This document shows positions 9,011 through 17,861 of a DNA stretch of 63,959 nucleotides, in pieces. The notes below the pieces were generated by a model. That model was not told the DNA's origin. It searched no databases and worked only from the letters and a program-made list of their open reading frames with translations. The first letter of the stretch is position 1; every line of letters starts with the position of its first letter. This DNA is from an uncultured Bacteroidia bacterium (GTDB lineage: Bacteria; Bacteroidota; Bacteroidia; Bacteroidales; Prolixibacteraceae). The translations under genes and the position numbers were made by a program. The DNA is taken from NCBI GenBank assembly GCA_903897145.1, contig CAIUAN010000036.1, positions 1 to 63,959 of the forward strand. Direction: 5' to 3'.

Positions 9011-9388
9011 CTAGTTGTTTTTTGCACCCTCCGCGATCCACTGCAAGATCACAGCAGCCTCATTGGTGGTCAGTTTTTTCCAGCTGTGTGATGATGTTGT
9101 TGGATTTGGGTATGTGTAAATCTTACTTTGATTTGGAGTGCTTAGATTTACGAGGTTTGGCACGATGGAGCTATAGGCTTTTGATGGGGTATAGTCGGGT
9201 GACTGCCCACCTGATTTATGACATGATGTGCACTTGTCTCCGCTTGAAAATATAGGCGCTACTTGTGTTGCAAAGCTTACTCCTGCCGCAACTGGCGCTT
9301 CTGGGACTGGTAAGATGAAATCGTATTTGCAACTTGAAACCAGAATCGAGAATAGAACCAAGATTCCAATTATGATGGGATTTTTCAT
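9011..9388 (-). CDS. Monoheme cytochrome c lipoprotein
   Basis: 125 residues. A lipobox (SILVSSC, about residues 16-22) predicts lipid attachment. One heme site CTSCH sits in the VAPIFSSGDKCTSCH context typical of planctomycete-type cytochrome c domains, and the C-terminus ends ILQWIAEGAKNN. The frame opens earlier (9427), but that start overlaps the terminator hairpin, so the ATG at 9388 directly before the signal sequence is preferred. It is 22 bp upstream of the DUF5777 barrel gene, likely co-transcribed. Confidence 0.87.
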   Translation of the reverse strand: MKNPIIIGILVLFSILVSSCKYDFILPVPEAPVAAGVSFATQVAPIFSSGDKCTSCHKSGGQSPDYTPSKAYSSIVPNLVNLSTPNQSKIYTYPNPTTSSHSWKKLTTNEAAVILQWIAEGAKNN

Positions 9389-9412
9389 GGTGATCAACTT
9401 TAAGTTTAAAGT

Positions 9413-9451
9413 AAAAAAAGACTTCAATCTTTTAAAAAGAAGTCTTTTTTT
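9413..9451 (-). terminator. Strong hairpin between two cytochrome lipoprotein genes
   Basis: A perfect 13-bp stem (AAAAAAAGACTTC at 9413-9425 with its complement at 9439-9451) with T-runs in both orientations lies 20 bp after the 6-heme lipoprotein stop and 25 bp before the next start. It probably terminates part of the transcript inside the cluster, reducing expression of the downstream genes unless they have their own promoter. Confidence 0.8.
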
Positions 9452-9470
9452 ATCTTTTAAAGGGATTGAA

Positions 9471-10745
9471 TTAATACGATTTTAAATAGTCAATTGAGTT
9501 TTGCAATACCTGTAAGGCATAGGTTGGATTGTGAACGCCCAACGATAACTCACTGTTGATGTAACCAAAATTATACGCTGCACCCAATTCACCATATTTC
9601 CATTCACGTCCTATTCTAGAAGCATATTTGGTATCGGTTGCAAGTGTGACTGTATTTCCATAAATCACCAATCCAGTTGTTGGACTCACGGTGTTTGCAG
9701 AGGCTAACGCTGTTGCAAAGAGTGTGGTAGATGCTGTGGTTGGGAATAAAACACCATAGAAATCATGACTTGGTAAAGCACTGTATGAGGCTACTCCTGC
9801 AGTACTTACGGTCTTGGTAAATAGTTTCTTAGCCACTAACGCTTCTCCTAACTCCGCTATCTTAGCTGTGATCGCAGCTTGAGTCATGGCAATATGGTCT
9901 GTTGCACTAGTTAAAACATGGCACTCCACGCATTTTGCTTTGTTTACGATCAGCGAGTGACCTCCAGTTTTTGTCCCTGCATCATACGCATTCATATGAC
10001 AATCAATACAGGAATTAGTCGAGTGTTTCCAAGTCTTCGTGTAGGTCTTGCCTGCAAATTCATACGCGTTAATGCCGGCAAATAAGTTCGATTGATTCCC
10101 GTCGTGGACAGAGAAATTTGTGCCTACGGTGAATTTCACTGTGGTGCTCTCTTTTGCATTGTCAAGTGGGAAGAATGGTAATTGACTAAAGGTTTTAACC
10201 GCTCCTAATGCATCGGTATAATTAACCGATGTTACACCACGTATTTGGTGACATGTACTGCAAAGATTACCTATTTTGCCAAAGTCTTGAGTCTTGGTGT
10301 TGTTGTAATAATTAAGGGCTACTGGCGTTGTGGTCCTTAAGATATAACTAGCTGTATCACCAGTGAAGTTAAAGGCACTGTGGGCATGACAAGTGGAGCA
10401 GTTAATTCGAACCGCCGCAGGGATATCATTGTTGACAACAAATTTTCCATTTCCAGTAATCTCTTTAAATCCATCGTCCGTATGGCACCTTGCACAATAT
10501 TTCACATTCCTGCTCGTAGACGTCGTTCCTAAGAAATGTTTAGAGCTCTGATATTCTATTTTTTTCTGATCCATAACTGCAGTGGTGTGGCATTTCAGGC
10601 ACGCTGTATTGGCATCTTTGCCATTCGTGCCATCTTGACCAGGAGCACCAGTTAATCCCATCGGGCCTTCTTTAACACAGGATGTTATTGCAATTAGAAG
10701 AACAAAAACAAAAAATAAGATCGGGTAATGTCTCTTGAGTTTCAT
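9471..10745 (-). CDS. Six-heme cytochrome c lipoprotein with collagen-like linker
   Basis: 424 residues. The lipobox ITSC (Cys23) is followed by six Gly-X-Y triplets (residues 27-44) and then six heme sites: CLKCH, CARCH, CSTCH, CSTCH, CIDCH, CVECH. The C-terminal 150 residues have no heme motif and end in LQNSIDYLKSY. The protein should be lipid-anchored at the outer membrane with the hemes held off by the short linker. It is the first structural gene after the FNR-like regulator and carries a predicted promoter with an operator-like palindrome upstream. Confidence 0.9.
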   Translation of the reverse strand: MKLKRHYPILFFVFVLLIAITSCVKEGPMGLTGAPGQDGTNGKDANTACLKCHTTAVMDQKKIEYQSSKHFLGTTSTSRNVKYCARCHTDDGFKEITGNGKFVVNNDIPAAVRINCSTCHAHSAFNFTGDTASYILRTTTPVALNYYNNTKTQDFGKIGNLCSTCHQIRGVTSVNYTDALGAVKTFSQLPFFPLDNAKESTTVKFTVGTNFSVHDGNQSNLFAGINAYEFAGKTYTKTWKHSTNSCIDCHMNAYDAGTKTGGHSLIVNKAKCVECHVLTSATDHIAMTQAAITAKIAELGEALVAKKLFTKTVSTAGVASYSALPSHDFYGVLFPTTASTTLFATALASANTVSPTTGLVIYGNTVTLATDTKYASRIGREWKYGELGAAYNFGYINSELSLGVHNPTYALQVLQNSIDYLKSY

Positions 10746-10936
10746 AGATTTGTGAGTGAAAGGGTTGTGATTACTAGAAGTTTTTTCCGAAAACCAGTTA
10801 GCTAAAAGCTCGAAGGTTTAAGTTAAATGATTGAATTTGGAAGATTCATGATATTTGCTGTTTCTTGCAGAGAATAACCTCTTGCGAAACCAATCGTTAT
10901 TAAGTACTGATTACGGGAGTAAAAGTACCAAGACAG

Positions 10937-10944
10937 CAAATTTA
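10937..10944 (-). promoter_or_regulatory. -7 promoter element upstream of the 6-heme lipoprotein
   Basis: The minus strand reads TAAATTTG, an exact TAnnTTTG match. No -33 TTTG is seen at the right distance. Instead a palindrome is centred about 41 bp upstream of the predicted start (near 10933), as in activator-dependent promoters. The implied leader is about 188 nt. Confidence 0.5.
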
Positions 10945-10964
10945 TTCGGAAAAAAAACCATTGA

Positions 10965-10984
10965 CATGTTCACTCACGAACATG
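10965..10984. promoter_or_regulatory. Palindromic operator candidate for the FNR-like regulator
   Basis: CATGTTC-N6-GAACATG is a perfect 7-bp inverted repeat centred at 10974.5, about 41.5 bp upstream of the start predicted from TAAATTTG. That is the class II position for CRP/FNR activators. Confidence 0.45.
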
Positions 10985-11013
10985 GATTAATGCTAAGAAA
11001 TATGGGGGAATAG

Positions 11014-11039
11014 ATCAATAAAAGATTGATATATGTCAA
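11014..11039. promoter_or_regulatory. FNR-box-like inverted repeats after the regulator stop
   Basis: TTGAT-ATAT-GTCAA (11026-11039) differs from the enterobacterial FNR box TTGAT-N4-ATCAA at one base. It overlaps ATCAAT-N5-ATTGAT (11014-11030). Both lie between the FNR-like gene and the 6-heme gene. The rest of 10746-11039 shows nothing else. Confidence 0.4.
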
Positions 11040-11771
11040 TTAGCCGTTTCGACTAATCTCCATAAGCTCCTCTTCTTTAAGGATGTGGATGGAATTGCGA
11101 GAGTGATTGATAATTCCAGAATCTTCAAAATCTTTTAAGTTTCGGATAAAACTCTCCTTGGTCATGCCCGACATCTCGGCGAGCTCTTGCTTGGTCAAGA
11201 CAAATTGATACGGATTGGTGTCGTAGACATTGTTCTTTAAATAAAGTAACGTGTCCGCTACTCGACCTGGCATATACTTGTGAATAAGATTGATTAAGGT
11301 CTGGTGCATCTTGATATGCTGACCATTGTATAGCTTCATTAAATCAATCGCAAAAGAACTATTGACATTCAGGTAATTGAAAATCTTTGCAGTCTCAATA
11401 AAACAACACTCTATATCGGTCAGCGCCACAACGGTAAAATGATGCCAATCATCAATGACTGTGCCACCACCGGTGAAGATGTTGTTGTCTTTGATCAAAT
11501 CAAAAATGAGATTTTTCCCCTTCGGACCTTCAGAAACAACCTTGGCTAAACCACTTTTAATGCAGATAACATGTGTTAATGGGGTGTTTTGTTTGGTGAT
11601 CGTCTCTCCAGCACGAAACTTAATCTGGCGCTTGGTATCCATAATCGACCTAAGATCCTCTGGACTAAGACCAACGAAAACATTCGCAGCCCCACAATTA
11701 CCAGCAAGGCAGCAGTTGTATTGGCATCCTTCGCAGGAATCACAGCTATTTAAAGGCGTAGAGGCGTGCAT
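11040..11771 (-). CDS. Crp/Fnr family regulator with N-terminal cysteine cluster
   Basis: 243 residues. The N-terminus holds Cys 10, 13, 16, 20, 21 and 26, suggesting an oxygen- or redox-sensitive iron-sulfur cluster. A cyclic-nucleotide-binding-type beta roll follows (about 40-150), then a dimer helix and a C-terminal winged helix (TKQELAEMSGMTKESFIRNL, with the conserved E and R of the recognition helix). It is transcribed in the same direction as, and directly upstream of, the cytochrome cluster, its likely target. The ligand and DNA site are not proven by sequence. Confidence 0.88.
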   Translation of the reverse strand: MHASTPLNSCDSCEGCQYNCCLAGNCGAANVFVGLSPEDLRSIMDTKRQIKFRAGETITKQNTPLTHVICIKSGLAKVVSEGPKGKNLIFDLIKDNNIFTGGGTVIDDWHHFTVVALTDIECCFIETAKIFNYLNVNSSFAIDLMKLYNGQHIKMHQTLINLIHKYMPGRVADTLLYLKNNVYDTNPYQFVLTKQELAEMSGMTKESFIRNLKDFEDSGIINHSRNSIHILKEEELMEISRNG

Positions 11772-12204
11772 ATCAAAAAATCAAATCTTACGCGAATTTA
11801 GCATTAAATTTAGAATTCTCAGAACCCTTGATTTTAGCGCAAAGCAGTTTTCAAATTGATAAATTCTAAGTCTCTATAAGGAACTTTAAATCAGAGTATT
11901 AATCCAGTATAGATGCTTATTTAAAGTGTTTCTAAATAGAGCTATCTGTAATTTCACCGGCCAACCGCACTAATTGTTTTTTCTCCCATAAATGATCTGT
12001 TCTTGGTTTAATTTTAAAAGTCATAATTTGTAAAAATCAGTTATTCTAGTGATTCTAAGACTAGATTTTTAATCTATTGAAATGAAAGCCATTATTTTGC
12101 TTTTAGTTCTTAAGAATTAACTTATTTTTGAACAAACTAAACGCAGTCCGAATGGTGTTTAAAGTGACTGTATTGACAGACTTATAATCTCTTACTAGTT
12201 CCAT
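11772..12204. other. Divergent intergenic region, no features
   Basis: 433 bp between the divergent FNR-like regulator and the rhamnosidase. It must carry both promoters, but I find no exact TAnnTTTG element or coding potential. It is AT-rich. Confidence 0.4.
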
Positions 12205-14904
12205 ATGAAAACTCGAATTTGCTATCTTCTCCTGTGCTTAGGCTTTGCCTTACCGACTCAAAAGCTACTTGCTGAATCGATCCCCACAAATTTAAGATGT
12301 GAATATTTAATCAATCCAATCGGTATCGACGTCACCCATCCTCGCTTTTCGTGGTATGTCGATGATCGCAGCACTGATGCCACTCAAACGGCTTACCAAA
12401 TTATCGTTGGGACAGATTCAGTAAAGGTTCTTCAGGAAATTGGGGACACCTGGTATACCGGAAAAGTGAATTCAGACAAGATGTTGGTTAACTATCAAGG
12501 TCCGGTCTTAAATCCCTTCACCAAATACTTCTGGACGCTAAAAACATGGGATGCCAAAGGTCAGCCATCGACTAAATTGGCTGTGGCAAGTTTTGAGACT
12601 GGTATGATGGAGATGCAAAATTGGAAGGGTACCTGGATCACCGATACCCGCGATATTACCCTCAAAGCAGCGCCGATCTTTCGCAAGACATTTAATGTCA
12701 CCAAGCAGATTCGCTCTGCACGCGCTTATGTGGCTGCTGGCGGACTATTTGAACTTTATGTAAATGGCGAAAAGGTTGGAAACCATCGCCTCGACCCCAT
12801 GTATACTCGTTTCGACCGCCGGACACTTTATGTCACGCACGACATCACTAAATTACTGACTTCAGGTACGAATGCATTAGGGGTCCTATTGGGAAATGGA
12901 TGGTACAACCATCAATCTACAGCCGTATGGTATTTCGACCAAGCTCCATGGCGCGCTCGCCCTCGCTTTTGTATGGATGTTAAGGTGACTTATACCGATG
13001 GTTCGGAAGAGACTATCTCCTCAGGTGTGGACTGGAAAACATCGCTTAGCTCCATCATCTTTAATAGCATTTATACCGGTGAACACATCGATAATCGTCT
13101 GCAACAAGAGGGATGGAAGCTTAGAGCATATAACGATTCTGCTTGGAAAAATGCAATCCCCGTAAATGTCCCTTCTATGAATGTGGTTGCTCAATCTTTG
13201 CAGCCAATTCGTGATGTCGAAGTGATCAAAACGGCTAAACTGAATCGCATCAGCAACACCCATTATATTTTTGATTTAGGTCGTAACATCGCTGGTGTAA
13301 CTCAGTTGAAAGTGCGCGGTGAAAAGGGGACTATGATCCGATTGAAGCATGGTGAACGATTGGATGCTAATAAGTTAGTCGACATCTCGAACATCGACGC
13401 ACATTACCGTCCAACCAACGATCTTGATCCATTTGCCACCGATATCTATACCTTAAAAGGGGAAGGGGAGGAGAGCTTCAAACCAACATTTAACTATAAA
13501 GGTTTTCAGTATGTTGAAGTGACAAGCGATAAGCCTGTTGAGCTTACCAAAGAGAGTCTGACTGGCTATTTTATGCATAGCGATGTCCCTCCAGTGGGTC
13601 ATATCACCTCCTCAGATAGTGTTTTAAATAAGATTTGGAAAGCCACGAATAGTAGCTATTTATCCAACCTGTTCGGCTATCCGACCGATTGTCCGCATCG
13701 TGAAAAGAATGGGTGGACGGGCGATGCGCATACGGCTTCAGAGGTAGGTCTTTATAATTTTGATGGGATTACCGTATACGAGAAATGGTTAGCCGATCAT
13801 CGCGATGAGCAGCAACCCAATGGGGTCTTGCCTGCCATTATCCCAACGAGTGGATGGGGTTATACCTGGGCTAACGGACCAGACTGGACCAGTACCATCG
13901 CTATCATTCCTTGGAATGTTTATCTTTTTTATGGTGACTCTAAACTCTTATCAGATTGTTATCCAAACATTACACGTTATGTCGATCATATCACAGCAAT
14001 TAGTCCTTCTGGTTTGACCGATTGGGGATTAGGCGATTGGATACCGGTGAAGTCAAAAGCGCCGAGGGAATTAACCTCCTCGCTATTTTATTTTACCGAT
14101 GCTAAAATCTTGTCTAAAGCGGCTTTGGTGCTTGGTAAAAATGCCGATCATCTGAAATATGAGGCGTTGGCCGAGAAGATTAAAGATGCCATTAACGCGA
14201 AATATCTAAATCGGGAGACCGGGATCTATGGAAGTGGAATTCAAACTGAGTTAAGTGCACCGCTGCATTGGGGTGTCGTACCGGATGAATTGCGCAGTAA
14301 GGTGGCTGAAAACTTAGCGAAACGGGTGATTGCCGATGGGAAGCATCTCGATGTAGGTTTGCTAGGCACCAAAACCATCTTAAATGCCTTGAGCGCCAAT
14401 GGCTATGCTGATCTGGCCTATGAGTTAGCCCTTCAAAAGACCTTCCCTTCCTGGGGTTGGTGGATTGTGAATGGAGCCACCACACTGTATGAAAATTGGC
14501 CTATTGATGCCAAATCGGATATCTCTTTGAATCATATTATGTTTGGCGAGATTGGAGCTTGGTTCTATAAGTCGTTAGGTGGCATCTATCCCGACGAGAC
14601 ACAGCCAGGGTTTAAAAATATCCTCTTAAAACCCGATTTTGTGAAGGGATTAGGATCTTTCGAGGCCACTCATATTGGTCCTTACGGAGAGATTCGCTCT
14701 GCTTGGAAAAAATCGAAAGGTAAAACAGAATATCAGGTTACGGTACCTCCGAATAGCACCGCTAAACTAGTCCTTAAAGGAGCTAAAATTTTCCAAAATA
14801 GGATAGAGCTAAAAGAAAAGGGCTTGTTTCATTTTCAGAAACTCGCCCCTTCCGTTTTTCAGTTGACCCTTCCTGCAGGAAGTTATCTCTTTGTGATAAA
14901 ATAG
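12205..14904 (+). CDS. Alpha-L-rhamnosidase, GH78
   Basis: An 899-residue secreted enzyme that hydrolyses terminal alpha-L-rhamnose from plant or bacterial glycans. It has a signal peptide (about 1-23), an N-terminal Fn3-like domain, two beta domains, an (alpha/alpha)6 catalytic barrel and a C-terminal beta domain. The acidic catalytic motif is DCPHREKNGWTGDAH, and the downstream Glu in GATTLYENWP fits the second catalytic residue. It ends 12 bp from the convergent oxidoreductase stop. No SusC/D pair is nearby. Confidence 0.95.
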   Translation: MKTRICYLLLCLGFALPTQKLLAESIPTNLRCEYLINPIGIDVTHPRFSWYVDDRSTDATQTAYQIIVGTDSVKVLQEIGDTWYTGKVNSDKMLVNYQGPVLNPFTKYFWTLKTWDAKGQPSTKLAVASFETGMMEMQNWKGTWITDTRDITLKAAPIFRKTFNVTKQIRSARAYVAAGGLFELYVNGEKVGNHRLDPMYTRFDRRTLYVTHDITKLLTSGTNALGVLLGNGWYNHQSTAVWYFDQAPWRARPRFCMDVKVTYTDGSEETISSGVDWKTSLSSIIFNSIYTGEHIDNRLQQEGWKLRAYNDSAWKNAIPVNVPSMNVVAQSLQPIRDVEVIKTAKLNRISNTHYIFDLGRNIAGVTQLKVRGEKGTMIRLKHGERLDANKLVDISNIDAHYRPTNDLDPFATDIYTLKGEGEESFKPTFNYKGFQYVEVTSDKPVELTKESLTGYFMHSDVPPVGHITSSDSVLNKIWKATNSSYLSNLFGYPTDCPHREKNGWTGDAHTASEVGLYNFDGITVYEKWLADHRDEQQPNGVLPAIIPTSGWGYTWANGPDWTSTIAIIPWNVYLFYGDSKLLSDCYPNITRYVDHITAISPSGLTDWGLGDWIPVKSKAPRELTSSLFYFTDAKILSKAALVLGKNADHLKYEALAEKIKDAINAKYLNRETGIYGSGIQTELSAPLHWGVVPDELRSKVAENLAKRVIADGKHLDVGLLGTKTILNALSANGYADLAYELALQKTFPSWGWWIVNGATTLYENWPIDAKSDISLNHIMFGEIGAWFYKSLGGIYPDETQPGFKNILLKPDFVKGLGSFEATHIGPYGEIRSAWKKSKGKTEYQVTVPPNSTAKLVLKGAKIFQNRIELKEKGLFHFQKLAPSVFQLTLPAGSYLFVIK

Positions 14905-14916
14905 TTTAGATCTCGA

Positions 14917-16233
14917 CTAAAAGATTTGAAGTTTCCACGGATCGCGGTAGCTTAGCTTCGTAAGTTTCTGAGCATCCTCTTCGGCGAAGCTCATGGTCTT
15001 GCTATCCCAGTGGATCAGTTTGCCTGTGCGGTAGGCTATATTGCCCATTTCACATACCATGGCTGTCTGAGCACCAATTTGCACCGAAGCGCGTTGTTTA
15101 TCCCCTTTCCGGATGCCGTTAAGGAAGTTTTGCACGTGCTCTTTAAGTCCGCCGATGGCAGGTTGACTTGGCACATCGTCGATGTATTTCTTTTTGTCTT
15201 TGTTGCTCACTTCGGCGGTTACCTGCCATCCATTTCTCGAAACGATGAGTGTTCCTTTGGTACCGGTGAACGATACGCCATGTCCCATTCCATAAGGGCC
15301 CATGCGTGGTATTAATCCACATTCCCAGATCATGGTGTGTTTGGGATAGCTATAGATGGCTTGTTGGATATCTGGAGTATCGATAACGCCTTTGTTGAGG
15401 TAACATCCTCCTCCTGGTGAAACGGAGTCTGGAAATCCGACATTCATCCCGTGCATTGCAAAGTCAAGTAGGTGAACGCCCCAGTCGGTCATGGCACCAC
15501 CGGCATAATCCCAGAACCATCTGAAATCGTAATGGAACCTATTTTTATTGAATGGTCGCAATGGTGCCGGACCGAGCCACATGTTATAATCGACGGTATC
15601 TGGTGCTTGTGAGTTGGGTTGAGCTGGCACTGGTGTTCCCATCCCTTTGTAGATCCAGGCACGGACAAGGTTTACTTCACCAAGCTTGCCTGACCGCACA
15701 TATTCAGAGGCATCGAGCCAATGTTGACAGCTTCGTTGCCACATCCCAACTTGAATAACCTGTTTAGGATATTTCTCAGCAGCCTGAACCATCGTCATAC
15801 ACTCTTCGATGCTATGTCCCATTGGTTTCTCCACGTAGACATGTTTTCCTGCCGCTAAGGCCATTAAAAGGATCATGGCATGCCAATGATCGGGTGTGCC
15901 AATGATCACGGCATCGATCTCTTTATTCTCCAGCAGCTTTCTGAAATCAGCGTACAGGATTGGTTTTTTACCGGTTAGTTTCTCCACCTCAGATGCTCGA
16001 TCTTCGAGGATTGTTTTGTCGATATCGCAGAGCGCTAAACAGCTCACATTTGGTTCACCAAGAAAGGCTTTCAGATCGCTAAAGCCCATGTTTTTGCACC
16101 CGATGAGGCCAACGCGCACATGGTCGGATACCGATTTGCAGCTCACGCTTCCAGCTAACATTGTAGCGGCTAAGGTGGTTCCTGTCACCAGGCTCGACTG
16201 TTTTACAAATGATCTGCGATTGAGTGTGTTCAT
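14917..16233 (-). CDS. Tat-exported Gfo/Idh/MocA family oxidoreductase
   Basis: 438 residues. A twin-arginine signal (NRRSFVKQSS) runs into a hydrophobic stretch ending AGSVSC, so it may also be lipidated. The NAD(P)-binding fold starts VRVGLIGCKNMG, with GTPDHWHA and the family motif EKPMG. The substrate is probably a sugar or sugar derivative. It is convergent with the GH78 gene and so not in one operon with it. Periplasmic members use a tightly bound cofactor, which I assume here. Confidence 0.9.
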   Translation of the reverse strand: MNTLNRRSFVKQSSLVTGTTLAATMLAGSVSCKSVSDHVRVGLIGCKNMGFSDLKAFLGEPNVSCLALCDIDKTILEDRASEVEKLTGKKPILYADFRKLLENKEIDAVIIGTPDHWHAMILLMALAAGKHVYVEKPMGHSIEECMTMVQAAEKYPKQVIQVGMWQRSCQHWLDASEYVRSGKLGEVNLVRAWIYKGMGTPVPAQPNSQAPDTVDYNMWLGPAPLRPFNKNRFHYDFRWFWDYAGGAMTDWGVHLLDFAMHGMNVGFPDSVSPGGGCYLNKGVIDTPDIQQAIYSYPKHTMIWECGLIPRMGPYGMGHGVSFTGTKGTLIVSRNGWQVTAEVSNKDKKKYIDDVPSQPAIGGLKEHVQNFLNGIRKGDKQRASVQIGAQTAMVCEMGNIAYRTGKLIHWDSKTMSFAEEDAQKLTKLSYRDPWKLQIF

Positions 16234-16376
16234 GATTATTCTTTCATAAAGAAAATGAGAAATTAGATTTCGGCTGTTTAGGTCTCACAAACCTATGAAA
16301 AATATTGTAAAGATTACCACTATCTAGGATGATGTGATAGAGCATTTAGCGTGATGCAAATTTATAAATTAGGCAT

Positions 16377-16405
16377 AAAAAAAGCCCTCTATTTCGGAGG
16401 GCTTT
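16377..16405 (-). terminator. Terminator at the end of the polysaccharide locus
   Basis: A 9-bp stem AAAGCCCTC (16381-16389) / GAGGGCTTT (16397-16405) with a 7-nt loop. On the minus strand it is followed by a T-run. It lies about 100 bp beyond the stop of the WecA-like gene. Confidence 0.8.
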
Positions 16406-16501
16406 CTCATATATTTTAAGAATAATTAAACTGAGATCCAATCGGGCTAGACTTTTCGATTGACAAGCAAGATTCAGTTATAGGATTAAAGAGTCAATTA
16501 A

Positions 16502-17659
16502 TTACGAAGACGCTTGCTCATTTGCTCGGTTCGTTTCAGTATAAACAGCCTCTAAATCAGTGCCATCTTTCTGCTTGTATTCGACGTATAGTGATTGCGC
16601 CGATCTCTTTATCCCTGAATATTTATCAATGATAAATAGCAAGGTCAATATAGCAAAACCATTAATCGCAATTAGCAGGTATAGGTTAAGAGTGTTCAGG
16701 AGCAGGTTCATGATGATAAAGGCAAGATTGACGCCCAGAATGATCATGGTGGTCTTCTTGTGTGTTATATTTCGGTTTAGTAATTTATGATGTAGGTGGT
16801 TTCTATCTGCGTGAAAAGGGTGTTTGCCTATCATCAATCTACCCACAACCACTTGGGCTAAATCGACCAGTGGATAGATCAAGATCGAAAAGATCACGAT
16901 AGGGACTGTTTTTAGTGGCAGCAGATCGAAGTATTCTGGGTTTGGAATCTCATTGAATTGGATCACCAAAAGTGCAATCATTAATCCAGTAAAAAGTGAT
17001 CCGGTATCGCCCATCAGCAGTTTATTTTTTTTGCTGAAGACATTAAAATAGAAAAAGCTTATGAGTCCGCCTGTCAAGGAGAAGGAGATGAACGCTAGTT
17101 CGTAGATCTCATTGATATAAAATCCTATTCCCAAGGTGGTAGATGCTATGATCCCGATCCCAGATGCCAATCCGTCGATGCCGTCTGACAAGTTAAATGC
17201 ATTCATGATCAGGACCACGATAAAAATGGTGGAGATAATGGAAAGGCCTTGGGGGAGTTCATAGATTTGAAATAGTCCGTGAACATGGATGATTCGGGCA
17301 TATCCAAAAACACAAAGCAATAAAATTGTTAATGTTTCTATTAAAAGTTTGCGTCCGGGGCTCAAGCCAAAGATATCGTCTTTCAACCCCATGTGGATAA
17401 TAATGACACTCGCGATGATATAGACCCATAGGTTTGAGGCCTGAAAATATCCTCCTAGCAAGAGCACGCTCAGCATCATGCTTAAGGATATGGCCACGCC
17501 ACCCAGCAGTGGAATGGCTACTTGGCTAGCTGATCTCGGATTTACTTTTGAGGTGATATTTAGTTTCTTGGCTGTGAATACAAGTATGGGTATGCAGTAG
17601 AAGCTTGTCAGTGCCGATATAGCCAGCGGAAGTATTACTGCGAAGAAGAGGTTTAGCAT
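16502..17659 (-). CDS. WecA/TagO-like undecaprenyl-phosphate sugar-1-phosphate transferase
   Basis: 385 residues with about ten transmembrane helices. It carries the family signatures NLSDGIDGLASG and MGDTGSLFTG and the cytoplasmic HPFHADRNHLHHKLL loop seen in WecA/TagO enzymes. It transfers HexNAc-1-phosphate from a UDP-sugar to undecaprenyl phosphate. The frame opens at a TTG at 17677, but the ATG at 17659 is the better start. It is the last gene of the polysaccharide locus and lies next to a second, unrelated initiating transferase (23457-24137). Confidence 0.9.
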   Translation of the reverse strand: MLNLFFAVILPLAISALTSFYCIPILVFTAKKLNITSKVNPRSASQVAIPLLGGVAISLSMMLSVLLLGGYFQASNLWVYIIASVIIIHMGLKDDIFGLSPGRKLLIETLTILLLCVFGYARIIHVHGLFQIYELPQGLSIISTIFIVVLIMNAFNLSDGIDGLASGIGIIASTTLGIGFYINEIYELAFISFSLTGGLISFFYFNVFSKKNKLLMGDTGSLFTGLMIALLVIQFNEIPNPEYFDLLPLKTVPIVIFSILIYPLVDLAQVVVGRLMIGKHPFHADRNHLHHKLLNRNITHKKTTMIILGVNLAFIIMNLLLNTLNLYLLIAINGFAILTLLFIIDKYSGIKRSAQSLYVEYKQKDGTDLEAVYTETNRANEQASS

Positions 17660-17861
17660 ATTGAATAGGGTTAGCAATTAGTTTCAAAACTAGTTGCTGG
17701 AATTTGTATTCTATTTAGAAGAATTATAATTCTGTTAATTTGGGGGACAAATCCTGTCTATTTATATTAATTATAAATAGTATTGTGTTTATAACAATAC
17801 CTGCAAAGATAGTTGTTTTTCGTTTAGATGTGCGGTTCGTGATTTTTTTAATTAGTGGGTG

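Noticed and set aside
3594-11771. Assignment as a nitrite reductase (NrfHA) or nitrate reductase (Nap) operon
   Set aside because: No CxxCK catalytic heme of NrfA and no molybdopterin subunit is present; none of the multiheme proteins has a recognisable catalytic motif.
12205-16233. A polysaccharide utilisation locus around GH78 and the oxidoreductase
   Set aside because: No SusC/SusD pair, sensor or further glycosidases; the two genes are convergent.
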